A stretch of DNA of 64,000 bases from Hahellaceae bacterium (GTDB taxonomy: Bacteria > Pseudomonadota > Gammaproteobacteria > Pseudomonadales > Oleiphilaceae): NCBI GenBank assembly GCA_024234505.1, contig JACKOD010000004.1:124001-188000 (forward strand), given 5' to 3'. Positions 51,316-60,492 of this stretch are shown here, piece after piece. The notes under the pieces are model-generated. The model worked only from the letters and a program-made list of their open reading frames with translations, searched no databases and was not told where the DNA came from. Position numbers and translations under genes: made by a program. Each line of letters begins with the position of its first letter. The first letter of the stretch is position 1.

Positions 51316-51716
51316 AGCCTCACCTTGTTGTGTTTGATTGTTGTTGTTTTAACAAGTGTTCAGGAGATAGATCGTCTCTTTAAAGAAATAGATCGTCTCC
51401 CTGGCTTCCGTGCCGTGTGGATTCCGCGCATTCCGGTTTTCCGGAGATTGCCTGATGCAAGCTAACAAATTTATCGGTAAAGAAGATGATCTTGGCGTCA
51501 TAAATGTCTGACGGGAGTGCATTCATAGCCCCGAAGACCATTCGAGGCGTGCTATCTTAACGATCGCTTCCCATGGTCTGACAGGTACACCTGTGAGCTG
51601 TTGCGAGGCCGGCCAATACTTTTTGATAATCAGGTAATTGGTAATAAAAACAATTAGATAAAATAAAAATAAACAACACGAAATACACAATAAAAAACGA
51701 CTAAAAGGTAAGCACT
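51316..51716. promoter_or_regulatory. 401-base divergent promoter region with 21-bp-spaced repeats
   Basis: ATAGATCGTCTC occurs at 51367-51378 and again at 51388-51399, identical over 12 bases and exactly 21 bases apart. The right part (51640-51710) is very A-rich, next to the 51717 start. These could be operator sites shared by the two secreted-enzyme genes. No gene is seen. Confidence 0.4.
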
Positions 51717-52877
51717 ATGAAATTTACACCACGACTACTCGCTGTTGTCTGCGCGACACTCGCGGCCACCTCGGTGTCTGCTAATGACAATGACAAGCTC
51801 AAGGTCATGACCCGAAACCTGTATCTGGGGGCGGATATTTTTCCGGTTATTGAAGTGGCCAATACGCAGCCCGCGCTGGTACCTATGGCGGTGAGTGCCG
51901 CCTTTCAACAAATGCAGCAAACCAATTTTCGGGCAAGAGTACAGGCCATAGCCGATGAGATTCATCGTTATAAACCTCATGCCATCGGTTTGCAGGAGGT
52001 GTCTTCCGTTTACACTCAGCATCCCAGCGACTTTGGCTATAGTCAGGCCGGTTACCCGGAGCATGCCGCTGATACGCTTTATGTTGATTATCTCAGTGAA
52101 CTGCTGAGTGCGTTGGAAAGCCGGGGATTGAACTACCGTGTCGCGGTCACTTCCACTAACGCTGATATTGAGCTTCCCATGGTTGTGGGCGGGACGCCGG
52201 AGGCTCCGCAACTGGACGACCTGCGTCTGGTCGATCACGATGTCATTCTGGTGCGCGCCGACGTTCAGGAATCCAATCCGTTAGCCAACAACTTTACTTA
52301 CAACGTTTCCATGCAGATTGCCGGTACCACGCTCGCGTTTACCCGCGGATACACGGCCGTAGATATTGATGTTAAGGGCGAACAGTATCGTCTGGTGAAT
52401 ACCCATTTGGAAACCGGAGGCAGTGAGCCCTTTATGTCGCTGCAGGCGGTTCAAATGAATGAGTTGCTCAGCGTGATGCAAATGACTAATCCCGGCTCTT
52501 TCCCTACGGTGTTAATGGGAGATTTTAACAGTGCGCCAACCGAGCAGCCGTTTGTCTCTGCCTCAGGTATTCCCGGGTTGGATGGGTTGCCACTCTATCC
52601 ACCGTACCTGCAAGCCGTCGGAACCGGCTATCAGGATCTCTGGATCGTACAGGGTAAACACAAGCCAGGTTTTACCTGCTGCTTCAATGCTGATGTGAAT
52701 GATCCGGATGCCCAACTCTCAGAACGCATTGATCATTTGTTTGTGAATCCTCAATCACGCGAACTGCACAAAGTGAAAGTCAAAGTGGTGGGCGATGATG
52801 CGGTAGACATGACCATGAATGGCCTGTGGCCTTCTGATCATGCCGGTGTGGTAGGCAAGATCAATTTTGCTGAATAA
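51717..52877 (+). CDS. Secreted endonuclease/exonuclease/phosphatase-family protein
   Basis: This is 386 residues with a signal peptide (LLAVVCATLAATSVSAN). The catalytic motifs are present: MTRNLYLGADI, IGLQEV, NTHLE, MGDFNS, ERIDHLF and SDHAGV, with Glu, Asn, Asp and His in the usual places. Members include sphingomyelinase- and DNase I-like enzymes, so the substrate could be phospholipid or nucleic acid. It is divergent from a secreted SGNH hydrolase, and both may act on envelope or extracellular lipids. Confidence 0.9.
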   Translation: MKFTPRLLAVVCATLAATSVSANDNDKLKVMTRNLYLGADIFPVIEVANTQPALVPMAVSAAFQQMQQTNFRARVQAIADEIHRYKPHAIGLQEVSSVYTQHPSDFGYSQAGYPEHAADTLYVDYLSELLSALESRGLNYRVAVTSTNADIELPMVVGGTPEAPQLDDLRLVDHDVILVRADVQESNPLANNFTYNVSMQIAGTTLAFTRGYTAVDIDVKGEQYRLVNTHLETGGSEPFMSLQAVQMNELLSVMQMTNPGSFPTVLMGDFNSAPTEQPFVSASGIPGLDGLPLYPPYLQAVGTGYQDLWIVQGKHKPGFTCCFNADVNDPDAQLSERIDHLFVNPQSRELHKVKVKVVGDDAVDMTMNGLWPSDHAGVVGKINFAE

Positions 52878-52927
52878 GCCCGGCGCAACGGAAATGCCCT
52901 AGAATGGCGCCTCTCTAGGGAGGCGTC

Positions 52928-53824
52928 TCAGTTTGTCAGCAGACACTCCCGGAACAAGGTTCTTAGCAGTTCAATATTATTAACGCCGATATAGTTCGGG
53001 CGTGTGATAAAAGCGATTCTCCGATGAGGGCCGGAGTCACTGAGCGCCACTGCTTTAAGTTCTGTCGAGTCTGACAGCAAAGCCTTCAATGCCATCTCGG
53101 GAACCAGCGTGCTGCCCATTTTTCCCGCAACCATTTGAACCAACGTATAGAGGCTGGTGGCAGACAGACTGTCATCGGTTTCACTGGGTTGCAGTCGACA
53201 GGCGGCGAGTGCATGATCTTTCAGACAGTGTCCGTCTTTGAGCAGCATTAAGCGGGCTTCTTTCAATTCTGCACTGGTGATTTCCTTTTGCCCTGCATGG
53301 GCATCACTGGCATGAGTCACCCAGGAGAAATTTTCCTGCCAGAATTCAAAAGCCAACAATCCTTCCAAGGGGTAAGGCAAGGCCAGAATGGCCGTGTCCA
53401 GTTCGCCATTGCGTACCTGGTCGGCAAGCACATGAGACTGATCTTCCACGATCCGAAGCGGGAAGTCGGGATAACGTGAACGTACCGAGGGGAGCACTTT
53501 GGGTAGCAGGTAAGGACCGATCGTGGGGATCACGCCCATCGACAGGGGATAACTCAACGGAGAGTGTTGAGCCTGTGCCAGATTGTACAGATCGTCCATT
53601 TGTAATTTGATAGCACGCGCCCGCTGAAGAAACTGCCCGCCAAACGCCGTAACCAGAACCATTTTGTTGTCACGTTCAAAGATCTGGGCGCCCAGTTGTT
53701 TTTCCAGTTCGGTAATCGCAGTGCTTAGCGCCGACTGGGATACCGAGCACTGATCCGCCGCTTTTTTAAAGTGCAGGTTATCTTCGACTGCCAGCGCGTA
53801 AACCAGCTGTTTGAGTGAGATCAT
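52928..53824 (-). CDS. oxyR: OxyR peroxide-sensing LysR regulator
   Basis: This is 298 residues. The LysR HTH is N-terminal (NLHFKKAADQCSVSQSALSTAITELEKQLG). The redox pair is present: Cys200 in KDGHCLKDH and Cys209, matching Cys199 and Cys208 of E. coli OxyR. It activates antioxidant genes when oxidised to the disulfide. It is divergent from ahpC, and a site matching OxyR half-site spacing lies at 53915-53951. Confidence 0.94.
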   Translation of the reverse strand: MISLKQLVYALAVEDNLHFKKAADQCSVSQSALSTAITELEKQLGAQIFERDNKMVLVTAFGGQFLQRARAIKLQMDDLYNLAQAQHSPLSYPLSMGVIPTIGPYLLPKVLPSVRSRYPDFPLRIVEDQSHVLADQVRNGELDTAILALPYPLEGLLAFEFWQENFSWVTHASDAHAGQKEITSAELKEARLMLLKDGHCLKDHALAACRLQPSETDDSLSATSLYTLVQMVAGKMGSTLVPEMALKALLSDSTELKAVALSDSGPHRRIAFITRPNYIGVNNIELLRTLFRECLLTN

Positions 53825-53857
53825 CGGGCGCCCTCCTGCGGCCTGCTAAAAGGAACT

Positions 53858-53914
53858 ATGTGGTTAAAAAAGCATAATGTGGTTAAAAAAGAATAATGTG
53901 GTTCAAAAAAACTG
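53858..53914 (+). repeat. Three 19-bp tandem repeats in the oxyR-ahpC gap
   Basis: ATGTGGTTmAAAAAA begins at 53858, 53877 and 53896, exactly 19 bases apart. The repeats sit between the oxyR start and the OxyR-like site. The third copy has one change at its T-to-C position. Function unknown. Confidence 0.8.
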
Positions 53915-53951
53915 ATCGTAAGTATCTATTTTATTCAATTTATCAGAATCA
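53915..53951 (+). promoter_or_regulatory. Candidate OxyR-binding site upstream of ahpC
   Basis: ATCG, CTAT, AATT and ATCA are separated by exactly seven bases each, matching the ATAG-N7-CTAT-N7-ATAG-N7-CTAT pattern of OxyR sites at about ten of 16 positions. It lies about 83 bases before ahpC in the oxyR-ahpC divergent region. Confidence 0.55.
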
Positions 53952-54033
53952 TCCATCCGGTTAATCTTTAATCACCGCTGAGGCACAGCCCGGTGACGAA
54001 ACAATCTACGTTGACCCATAGAGGATGAATATC

Positions 54034-54597
54034 ATGGCCAAGATCAATCAAGCTATTCCAGAATTTAAAGCAGAAGCCTTTCACAATGGTGAGTTCAGAA
54101 CCATCACTTCCGAAGATGTAAAAGGCAAGTGGTCAATCTTCCTGTTTTATCCGGCCGACTTTACGTTTGTTTGCCCCACGGAGCTGGAAGACATGGCCAA
54201 CCAATATGACGAATTGCAGCGTCTGGGAGTCGAGGTTTATTCGGTGTCGACTGATACGCACTTTGTACACAAGGCATGGCACGACTCCAGCCCGGCCATC
54301 AGCAAAATTCGCTTTCCGATGATTGGCGATCCAACCGGCAAGATTACTCGGGGCTTTGACGTCATGATCGAAGAAGATGCCTTGGCATTGCGCGGTACTT
54401 TTCTGGTGAACCCGGAAGGCATCATCAAGGTGGCCGAAATACATGACCTGGGTATCGGTCGCTCAGCCAAAGACATGCTGCGTAAGGTGAAGGCGGCGCA
54501 ATACGTGGCCAATCACGACGGTGAAGTCTGTCCGGCGGCGTGGGAAGAAGGTCAAAAGACCCTGACGCCCAGTCTGGATCTGGTTGGAAAAATCTGA
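54034..54597 (+). CDS. ahpC: Alkyl hydroperoxide reductase subunit C
   Basis: From ATG 54034 this is 187 residues, the same length as the E. coli protein; an ATG at 54025 would overlap the GAGG box. Peroxidatic Cys47 lies in FVCPTE and resolving Cys166 in GEVCPAAW. AhpC reduces peroxides and is recycled by AhpF, whose gene follows 113 bases later. OxyR is divergent and the likely activator. Confidence 0.96.
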   Translation: MAKINQAIPEFKAEAFHNGEFRTITSEDVKGKWSIFLFYPADFTFVCPTELEDMANQYDELQRLGVEVYSVSTDTHFVHKAWHDSSPAISKIRFPMIGDPTGKITRGFDVMIEEDALALRGTFLVNPEGIIKVAEIHDLGIGRSAKDMLRKVKAAQYVANHDGEVCPAAWEEGQKTLTPSLDLVGKI

Positions 54598-54710
54598 CAC
54601 TCGCCACCCCTTCCTGTGTCTGCCCGCGAGCAGGCCGGGAAGGTGAAACCGGTGGCCGCTTGGGACACGCCTGATCATAACCTCAAGCACAGAATAGAGG
54701 AGCCAAACCC

Positions 54711-56273
54711 ATGTTAAGTAACGATATTTTATCCGCACTCAAAAATTACACGGCGAATATGCAAAAAAATGTGGCGCTGGTTCTGCAAACCGGTGTGCAC
54801 TCCAATCGCGACGAACTGGTCGATTTCCTTGAAAAATTTGTTTCGGTGTCCGATCGTTTGAGTCTGCGCGAGGAAGACCTGGGGGGCGCGCTCAGGAGCC
54901 CATTGAGTTTCTTGCTGGAAGTCGATGGCGAGTCCTCCGGTATTGTTTTTTCGGGTATTCCCGGAGGCCATGAATTCAATTCACTGGTCTTGGCGGTACT
55001 GCAGTTAGCCGGCACGCCAATCAAGCTGGATAGTGGCATCACCGCCATACTGGCAAACGTGAGGGAACCGCTGAATTTCGAAGTGTTTATCAGTCTGAGC
55101 TGCCACAACTGTCCCGATGTGGTGCAGGCACTGAACCAGTTTGCCATGCTCAATCCATTCATCCGTAGTGAAATGATTGATGGCGGGATCTATCCCGAGT
55201 TGATTGCCGAGCGCAACATTCAGGGTGTCCCCTGCGTTTACCTGAACGGTGAAGTGTTCGCCAACGGCAAAATAGATACGGCGCAATTGCTGGAAAAACT
55301 CATTGCCCGTTATCCTGAGATAGCTAGCGCCCAAGGGGCCGGGCAGCCGGCGTTACCAGAGCAGGATGTGACCGTGGTCGGTGGCGGACCTGCGGGTGTC
55401 GCGGCAGCCATCTATGCAGCTCGCAAAGGTTTGAAGGTCACGCTCATCGCCGATCGTTTGGGCGGACAGGTGAAAGACACCCTAGGTATCGAAAACCTGA
55501 TATCAGTACCGGCGACCACCGGCCCGAAATTAGCCGGTGCGTTACAGGCGCATCTGAACGACTACGATATTACGCTGAAAGAACATTTGCGGGTTGAGCA
55601 GATTACGCAAGGTAGAATCAAACAGCTGACGTTATCTTCCGGGGAGATTATCGACACCAAAACGCTGATTATTGCCACCGGGGCAAAATGGCGTGAATTG
55701 AATGTACCGGGCGAGAAAGAAAATATCGGCAATGGCGTGGCTTATTGCCCGCATTGCGATGGCCCGTTTTTCAAAGGGAAAGACGTAGCGGTCATCGGTG
55801 GCGGAAATTCGGGGATTGAGGCTGCGCTGGATCTGGCGGGCATTGTCAAATCGGTAACGGTGTTCGAATTTATGCCTACGCTAAAAGCGGATCAGGTCTT
55901 GGTTGAGCAGGCGCAGGCGCGTTCCAATATCCGCATCATTAAAAATGTCGCCACTAAAGAGGTGATTGCTGACAATGGCAAGGTGGTGGCGCTGGATTAT
56001 CAGGAGCGGGAGTCTGGCGAGATAAAACGGCAACCCCTGGCGGGCGTCTTCGTGCAAATAGGGTTAGTGCCGAACAGCCAGTTTGTGAAAGGGCTGGTTG
56101 AAACCACACCCTATGGTGAAATCATCATCAATGAGCGTGGTGAAACCAGCGCGGAAGGTATCTTTGCCTGTGGCGATGTGACTACGGTGCCTTATAAGCA
56201 GATTGTGGTGGCGATGGGTGAAGGGGCAAAGGCCGCCCTGGCTGCCTTTGATTATTACTTGAAGCAGTATTAA
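54711..56273 (+). CDS. ahpF: Alkyl hydroperoxide reductase subunit F
   Basis: This is 520 residues. The N-terminal disulfide domain has CHNC (Cys131/Cys134); the thioredoxin-reductase-like part has FAD motif VVGGGPAGVAAAIYAARKG, CPHC redox pair in AYCPHCDGP and NAD motif VIGGGNSGIEAALDL. AhpF passes electrons from NADH to AhpC. AGAGGAG lies upstream of the ATG. A G+C-rich hairpin follows the stop. Confidence 0.96.
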   Translation: MLSNDILSALKNYTANMQKNVALVLQTGVHSNRDELVDFLEKFVSVSDRLSLREEDLGGALRSPLSFLLEVDGESSGIVFSGIPGGHEFNSLVLAVLQLAGTPIKLDSGITAILANVREPLNFEVFISLSCHNCPDVVQALNQFAMLNPFIRSEMIDGGIYPELIAERNIQGVPCVYLNGEVFANGKIDTAQLLEKLIARYPEIASAQGAGQPALPEQDVTVVGGGPAGVAAAIYAARKGLKVTLIADRLGGQVKDTLGIENLISVPATTGPKLAGALQAHLNDYDITLKEHLRVEQITQGRIKQLTLSSGEIIDTKTLIIATGAKWRELNVPGEKENIGNGVAYCPHCDGPFFKGKDVAVIGGGNSGIEAALDLAGIVKSVTVFEFMPTLKADQVLVEQAQARSNIRIIKNVATKEVIADNGKVVALDYQERESGEIKRQPLAGVFVQIGLVPNSQFVKGLVETTPYGEIIINERGETSAEGIFACGDVTTVPYKQIVVAMGEGAKAALAAFDYYLKQY

Positions 56274-56277
56274 ATCG

Positions 56278-56305
56278 GCGGCCTTTCCTGCGTAGGAAAG
56301 GCCGC
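56278..56305. terminator. Hairpin after ahpF
   Basis: An 11-bp perfect stem (GCGGCCTTTCC/GGAAAGGCCGC) with a 6-base loop lies five bases after the ahpF stop. There is no T-run, so termination is probable but not certain. Confidence 0.5.
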
Positions 56306-56350
56306 AACTGATTCCTGTACAGGCAAACCTGAACTGCTCGCTAGGCAGGT

Positions 56351-57004
56351 TCAGGCCACTTCTCCTAAGGCCCGCAAACGCTGACGCAAAGAATCGCAAA
56401 GATTTTCCAGTTCTGCGACCCGTCCTTCCAATTCGGCAATTCGCGCTTTATCTGCCGATACGTTGCCGGCATCGGTGGCTTGCGTGGGCAAGGGTTCAAT
56501 ATCAATACTGAACAAATGAGCATACCGCGATTCGCGCTTACCCGGTTCGCGAGGCAGCATCGCCACCAGACTATCGCCGGTATAATCCGCCAGTGCTTTC
56601 AGGGTATCTTCGACCACCTTAACGTCGCTAAACTCGGCCATACGACTGGCACGCGAGCGCAGTTCTCCGGGGGTTTGTGGCCCTCGAATCAGTAACTCAC
56701 ACACCACAGCCACCTGTTGTGGCGTAAATTTGAGTTCGCTGAACTCCGTATTGCAAAAACGGTGCTGGAACTTCTCCACCCGACTACCGGGGCTCACGGT
56801 GACCATGCCCCGCTTGCGTAGCGATTCCAGCGTTTGTTTTACGGTGATCTCATCCAGTTCCAACACGGGATGACGGTTACTTTTTTGATTACAGGCGTTA
56901 GTCAGTGCATTCAACGACAGCGGATACTGATCGGGGGTGGTGATTTCCTTTTCCAGTAGCACCCCGATCACGCGGGTTTCGTACAGGCTCAAGTCTTTTT
57001 TCAT
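56351..57004 (-). CDS. yceH: YceH-family DUF480 protein
   Basis: From ATG 57004 this is 217 residues, near E. coli YceH length; ATG 57016 is an alternative. The two winged-helix-like parts are clear: LSLYETRVIGVLLEKEITTPDQYPLSLNALTNACNQKSNR and ITVKQTLESLRKRGMV, then CELLIRGPQTPGELRSR. A short C-terminal coiled coil follows. The molecular role is unknown. It is convergent with ahpF. Confidence 0.93.
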   Translation of the reverse strand: MKKDLSLYETRVIGVLLEKEITTPDQYPLSLNALTNACNQKSNRHPVLELDEITVKQTLESLRKRGMVTVSPGSRVEKFQHRFCNTEFSELKFTPQQVAVVCELLIRGPQTPGELRSRASRMAEFSDVKVVEDTLKALADYTGDSLVAMLPREPGKRESRYAHLFSIDIEPLPTQATDAGNVSADKARIAELEGRVAELENLCDSLRQRLRALGEVA

Positions 57005-57087
57005 GGCAACAGTCATTCCCAACAATAAGGTATGGGAATGATTGTAGCCTGAATTTGCCGACAGCGAACCTGATACCTGGTTGCCGG

Positions 57088-58620
57088 TTACGCCGTGGTA
57101 AGTGGCGAAGGGCATGCCGTGGCAGCGGTTTGCTCACATGAAACCCAATGGTAATCCCGGGTTTTTACGCGACGGGTGCGCAGCCAGTATTTCCAGGTCG
57201 ACCAGGGCCAGAGGGTATAGTTCTTGCCACTTTCCAGCTTGTACCAGCTTTGGCAGCCGCCCTCCCATACGGTTCCCTTGAGGTGCTGTTGTACTTCCGC
57301 ATTAAAATCGTGCTGGGCCTGCGGCTTTAAGTCCATATACGCCGCCCGTTTTTGCTTGAGTTGTTTCATGCACTCCAGAATATAGTGCACCTGCGCCTCA
57401 ATCATAAAAATGAGTGAGTTATGGCCCAGGGCCGTGTTGGGCCCGATGAGTTGAAACAGATTCGGATAGCCGCTCACGGTTATACCGAAATAGGCTTCGG
57501 CGCCGTCTTTCCAGTCGTCCTGAATGCGTCGGCCTCCCAGTCCGGTCAATTCAAAACCGGCCATATAGATTCTCGGATCGACCACAAAGCCGGTACCCAG
57601 GATAATACAGTCGGCCGGGCGTTCAATCCCGTCACGGGTGACAATACTGTGTTCGCGAATCTCCCTGATGCCGTCAGTGACCAACTCTACGTTCGGACGG
57701 TTAAAGGTGGGGTAATACTTATTGGAGATCAGCACTCGCTTGCACCCGAAGGTATAATCGGGAGTGAGTTTTTTTACGAGTGCGGGGTCTTTGACCTGAT
57801 ATTTTATAAAGGCTTTGGCCAACGGGTGCACGGCCTTTGCGAGCGACGGGTGAAATATCGGCCACACGCGTGACTCATTGCTCCAGTACAAACGGTCGCG
57901 ATGAATCTTGCGTAACAACGGGATTTGCCGGAACAGACTTTTATTCCACGGGCTGTAGGTTCGCTCATCCCGGGGGATCACCCACGCCGGGGTACGCTGA
58001 AACACATACAACTGCTTCACATCCGGTGCAATTTCCGGCACGTACTGAATGGCGCTGCCTCCTGTGCCAATCGACACCACATTTTTTCCCTGCAGCGAAT
58101 AACTGTGATCCCAGCGGGCAGAATGGAACACGTTACCCTTAAAAGATTCCAGCCCTTTGATTTTGGGGGTGGCGGGGACATGCAACGGGCCGGACGCCAT
58201 CACTGTATGGCGTGCGAGCAGGGTTTCGCCTTGATTGTTTTTAATGCTCCAAAGGCCTTGCTGCTCGTTAAAGGTGGCTGAGGTCACCTCGCGCTGAAAG
58301 CGAATATAGGGTCGCAAGCCATATTTTTCTGTGCAGTGAAGAATGTAATTCTGGATTTCGCGCCAGCCAGCATAACGTTTCGACCAGTCAGGGTTACCTT
58401 CAAATGAAAACGAATACAGATGTGATTGCACATCGCAGGCACAGCCAGGATAGCTGTTGTCACGCCAGGTACCGCCCACGTCATCGCCTTTTTCCAAAAT
58501 AACAAAGTTGGTGATGCCGGATTCCAGTAGCTTGATGGCCATACACAGCCCCCCGAATCCCGCACCCACAATCACCACGTCCTTAATCGCATGGGCATCA
58601 CCCGCAGACAGACTCGACAT
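57088..58620 (-). CDS. Baeyer-Villiger-type flavin monooxygenase
   Basis: This is 510 residues. FAD motif IVGAGFGGLCMAIKLL and the type I Baeyer-Villiger fingerprint FKGNVFHSARWD (170-181, FxGxxxHxxxW) are complete, followed by the NAD(P) motif SIGTGGSA. Such enzymes insert oxygen next to a ketone or oxidise nitrogen or sulfur. GAGAGG lies upstream. It is divergent from an OruR-type AraC gene, its likely regulator. A ketone-degradation role in hydrocarbon use is inference. Confidence 0.92.
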   Translation of the reverse strand: MSSLSAGDAHAIKDVVIVGAGFGGLCMAIKLLESGITNFVILEKGDDVGGTWRDNSYPGCACDVQSHLYSFSFEGNPDWSKRYAGWREIQNYILHCTEKYGLRPYIRFQREVTSATFNEQQGLWSIKNNQGETLLARHTVMASGPLHVPATPKIKGLESFKGNVFHSARWDHSYSLQGKNVVSIGTGGSAIQYVPEIAPDVKQLYVFQRTPAWVIPRDERTYSPWNKSLFRQIPLLRKIHRDRLYWSNESRVWPIFHPSLAKAVHPLAKAFIKYQVKDPALVKKLTPDYTFGCKRVLISNKYYPTFNRPNVELVTDGIREIREHSIVTRDGIERPADCIILGTGFVVDPRIYMAGFELTGLGGRRIQDDWKDGAEAYFGITVSGYPNLFQLIGPNTALGHNSLIFMIEAQVHYILECMKQLKQKRAAYMDLKPQAQHDFNAEVQQHLKGTVWEGGCQSWYKLESGKNYTLWPWSTWKYWLRTRRVKTRDYHWVSCEQTAATACPSPLTTA

Positions 58621-58787
58621 GCAAAACCTCTCGTTGTCAATTGTTGTTATGTCACACTGTAGGACAAAGTGTAGTCAGTCGGGATGTGTCATGACTATGC
58701 TAGACTTGATCGTACGATTGATATTTCCGGCCATCCGAGCTGAGCGTTAACCACGCCGACCGCCAACTACGCAGACAGAGAGGCTGT

Positions 58788-59792
58788 ATGGGAAAAAACT
58801 CAGTGATTGGTTTGATGTATATGCTGCAGGGGCTGCAAAGCGATGGCATTGATGTGACCGCATTGCTGGCCCGGCAAGGCCTGTCGCAGGCAACGCTGGA
58901 TCCGACGGCGGATATCAACCTGAGTACCGAAATTGAGTTGTTCCGTGATTTATTGCAGCAATACCCTGATCCGCTGGTAGGGCTAAAAATAGGTGATGCA
59001 ATTCCCTGGTCGAGTTATGGTGTGCTGACCATGCTTATCTCCACCTGCAAAAATGGTTATGAAGCCTTTCGCATGGGAGTGAAGTATCAGGCACTCACTT
59101 TTTTGCACAGCCACATGAGCATCGAGCTTGAAGCACAAAATACCCTGTTGTTGCTTCGCCCGGAACCGATGCCCGAAGACGTGCGTCGCCTGTTTATCGA
59201 CAGTGATATTGTGGGCACTGTCAAACTGATCCGTGATATTCAGGGCCAGTTGGGGGTGCAGGGGCATCCCAATGAAATCTGGTTCCCGTACCCGAAACCT
59301 CCTGAATACCGGACCTATGAACAGCATTTCGGTTGTACGGTAAAATTCGATCAGGCGGTGGGGGGGATTCGTGTTCCGAATGCCTTTCTGAATTTTCCCT
59401 TTGTAACGGCCAACAGTATGGCCAATGAGGCCTATCAACGGCAATGCGATGAATTACTCCGGCAACGCAAACCCCTCGCAGGTGTCAGTGGCCGTGTCAC
59501 TGCGTATCTGGAGATGTTTGTGGGTAAATTTCCCTGTGTGTCAGAAGTGGCGGGTTCACTGGGCCTGTCTGAACGTACGTTAAGGCGTCAGCTGACACAA
59601 GAGCACACCAGTTTTCAGAAACTACTCGACGAAGCGCGTTTACAGAAGGCTCAGCGCTACCTACAGGAAAATCGTCTCACGATTGAAACCATCGCGAGTG
59701 AGCTGGGCTATAGCGAATCGGCTGCGTTTATTCATGCCTTTCGACGCTGGACAGGACAAACGCCCCAACAGTATCGGCAGGCCATGGTTTAG
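58788..59792 (+). CDS. AraC-family regulator, OruR type
   Basis: This is 334 residues. The sensor domain is N-terminal (LLARQGLSQATLDPTADINLS and LKIGDAIPWSSYGVL), and HTH_18 is C-terminal (LGLSERTLRRQLTQEHTSFQKLL and IASELGYSESAAFIHAFRRWTGQTPQQYR). GAGAGG precedes the ATG. It is divergent from the monooxygenase gene, which it probably controls in response to the substrate or a related ketone. Confidence 0.9.
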   Translation: MGKNSVIGLMYMLQGLQSDGIDVTALLARQGLSQATLDPTADINLSTEIELFRDLLQQYPDPLVGLKIGDAIPWSSYGVLTMLISTCKNGYEAFRMGVKYQALTFLHSHMSIELEAQNTLLLLRPEPMPEDVRRLFIDSDIVGTVKLIRDIQGQLGVQGHPNEIWFPYPKPPEYRTYEQHFGCTVKFDQAVGGIRVPNAFLNFPFVTANSMANEAYQRQCDELLRQRKPLAGVSGRVTAYLEMFVGKFPCVSEVAGSLGLSERTLRRQLTQEHTSFQKLLDEARLQKAQRYLQENRLTIETIASELGYSESAAFIHAFRRWTGQTPQQYRQAMV

Positions 59793-59932
59793 GAGAGGGG
59801 CGAACGCAACACCTCTCGGAATAGTCAGCTCTATCGCCCCGGGTTTTAATGCAGATGCTAGACTGGTTAAGCGAAGACACCTGAAGGTAACTCTGATTGT
59901 CAGGAACTGTTGATGTTTGTCTCTATCACGCT

Positions 59933-59998
59933 GTAGCGAGGGGCGTTCTCGCCCCGATGGCCGAGCAGCCAAAAGCGCCCCGAGGACGGGCCGCCTAC
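59933..59998 (+). repeat. REPIN-like element D
   Basis: GTAG then GGGGCGTTCTCGCCCC, one palindromic arm, faces an inverted second arm that on the other strand reads GTAG followed by GCGGCCCGTCCTCGGGGCGC. The second arm's core is identical over 20 bases to element A at 23220. GTAG heads at both ends and inverted REPs with a short spacer are hallmarks of REPINs. The gap 59793-60097 holds no gene. Confidence 0.85.
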
Positions 59999-60097
59999 CG
60001 CCCTGCCGCTGTTTGTGGGACTGTTAACGGGTTACAGGATAAAACGTCAACACGTCCTGGCACATGAACATAAGAGAAAAAATAGTGGGGAAAGAAC

Positions 60098-60469
60098 ATG
60101 CGAGACTCTGTAAAAGCCGCCTTATTGTCGGGATTAGTGTTTCCGGGGAGCGGCCACCTGCTGCTTAAAAAAACTATTCCGGGGGTCTTGTTGATGGGGG
60201 TGGCCGCTATTTGCGTGTATATCCTGTTTTCGGCGAGTCTGGAGGTGGCCCAGCAAATCAGCGATGGGATTCAGCGCGGCGAGATTCCTCTGGATGCAGA
60301 CAGAATCTCGGCGGCGATTGCAAAACAGATGGATGGCAGCCAGTCGCAGCGTATTCAGGTGTCTACCAGTGTATTGGTGGTGTGCTGGCTGGTGGGCATT
60401 GTCGATGCTTTCAGGGTGGGCTTCTTGCGCGATAAAGCCAGACAAGCTGACCTTAATCGCCCTCAATAG
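60098..60469 (+). CDS. Small membrane protein of unknown function
   Basis: This is 123 residues with two membrane segments (about 9-45 and 90-108). The opening LLSGLVFPGSGHLLLKK is a pattern seen in small two-helix membrane proteins with a G-x-x-FPG-x-GH start, but I do not know a function. Between the helices is a cytoplasmic or periplasmic loop rich in polar residues. GGGAAAG precedes the ATG. Convergent with the acyl-CoA synthetase. Confidence 0.72.
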   Translation: MRDSVKAALLSGLVFPGSGHLLLKKTIPGVLLMGVAAICVYILFSASLEVAQQISDGIQRGEIPLDADRISAAIAKQMDGSQSQRIQVSTSVLVVCWLVGIVDAFRVGFLRDKARQADLNRPQ

Positions 60470-60492
60470 TCCTTAAAAAACACGGTCGCGGG

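Noticed and set aside
54598..54710. Attenuator between ahpC and ahpF
   Set aside because: A GC-rich segment can fold, but the stem is short and imperfect, and a plain intergenic gap explains it.
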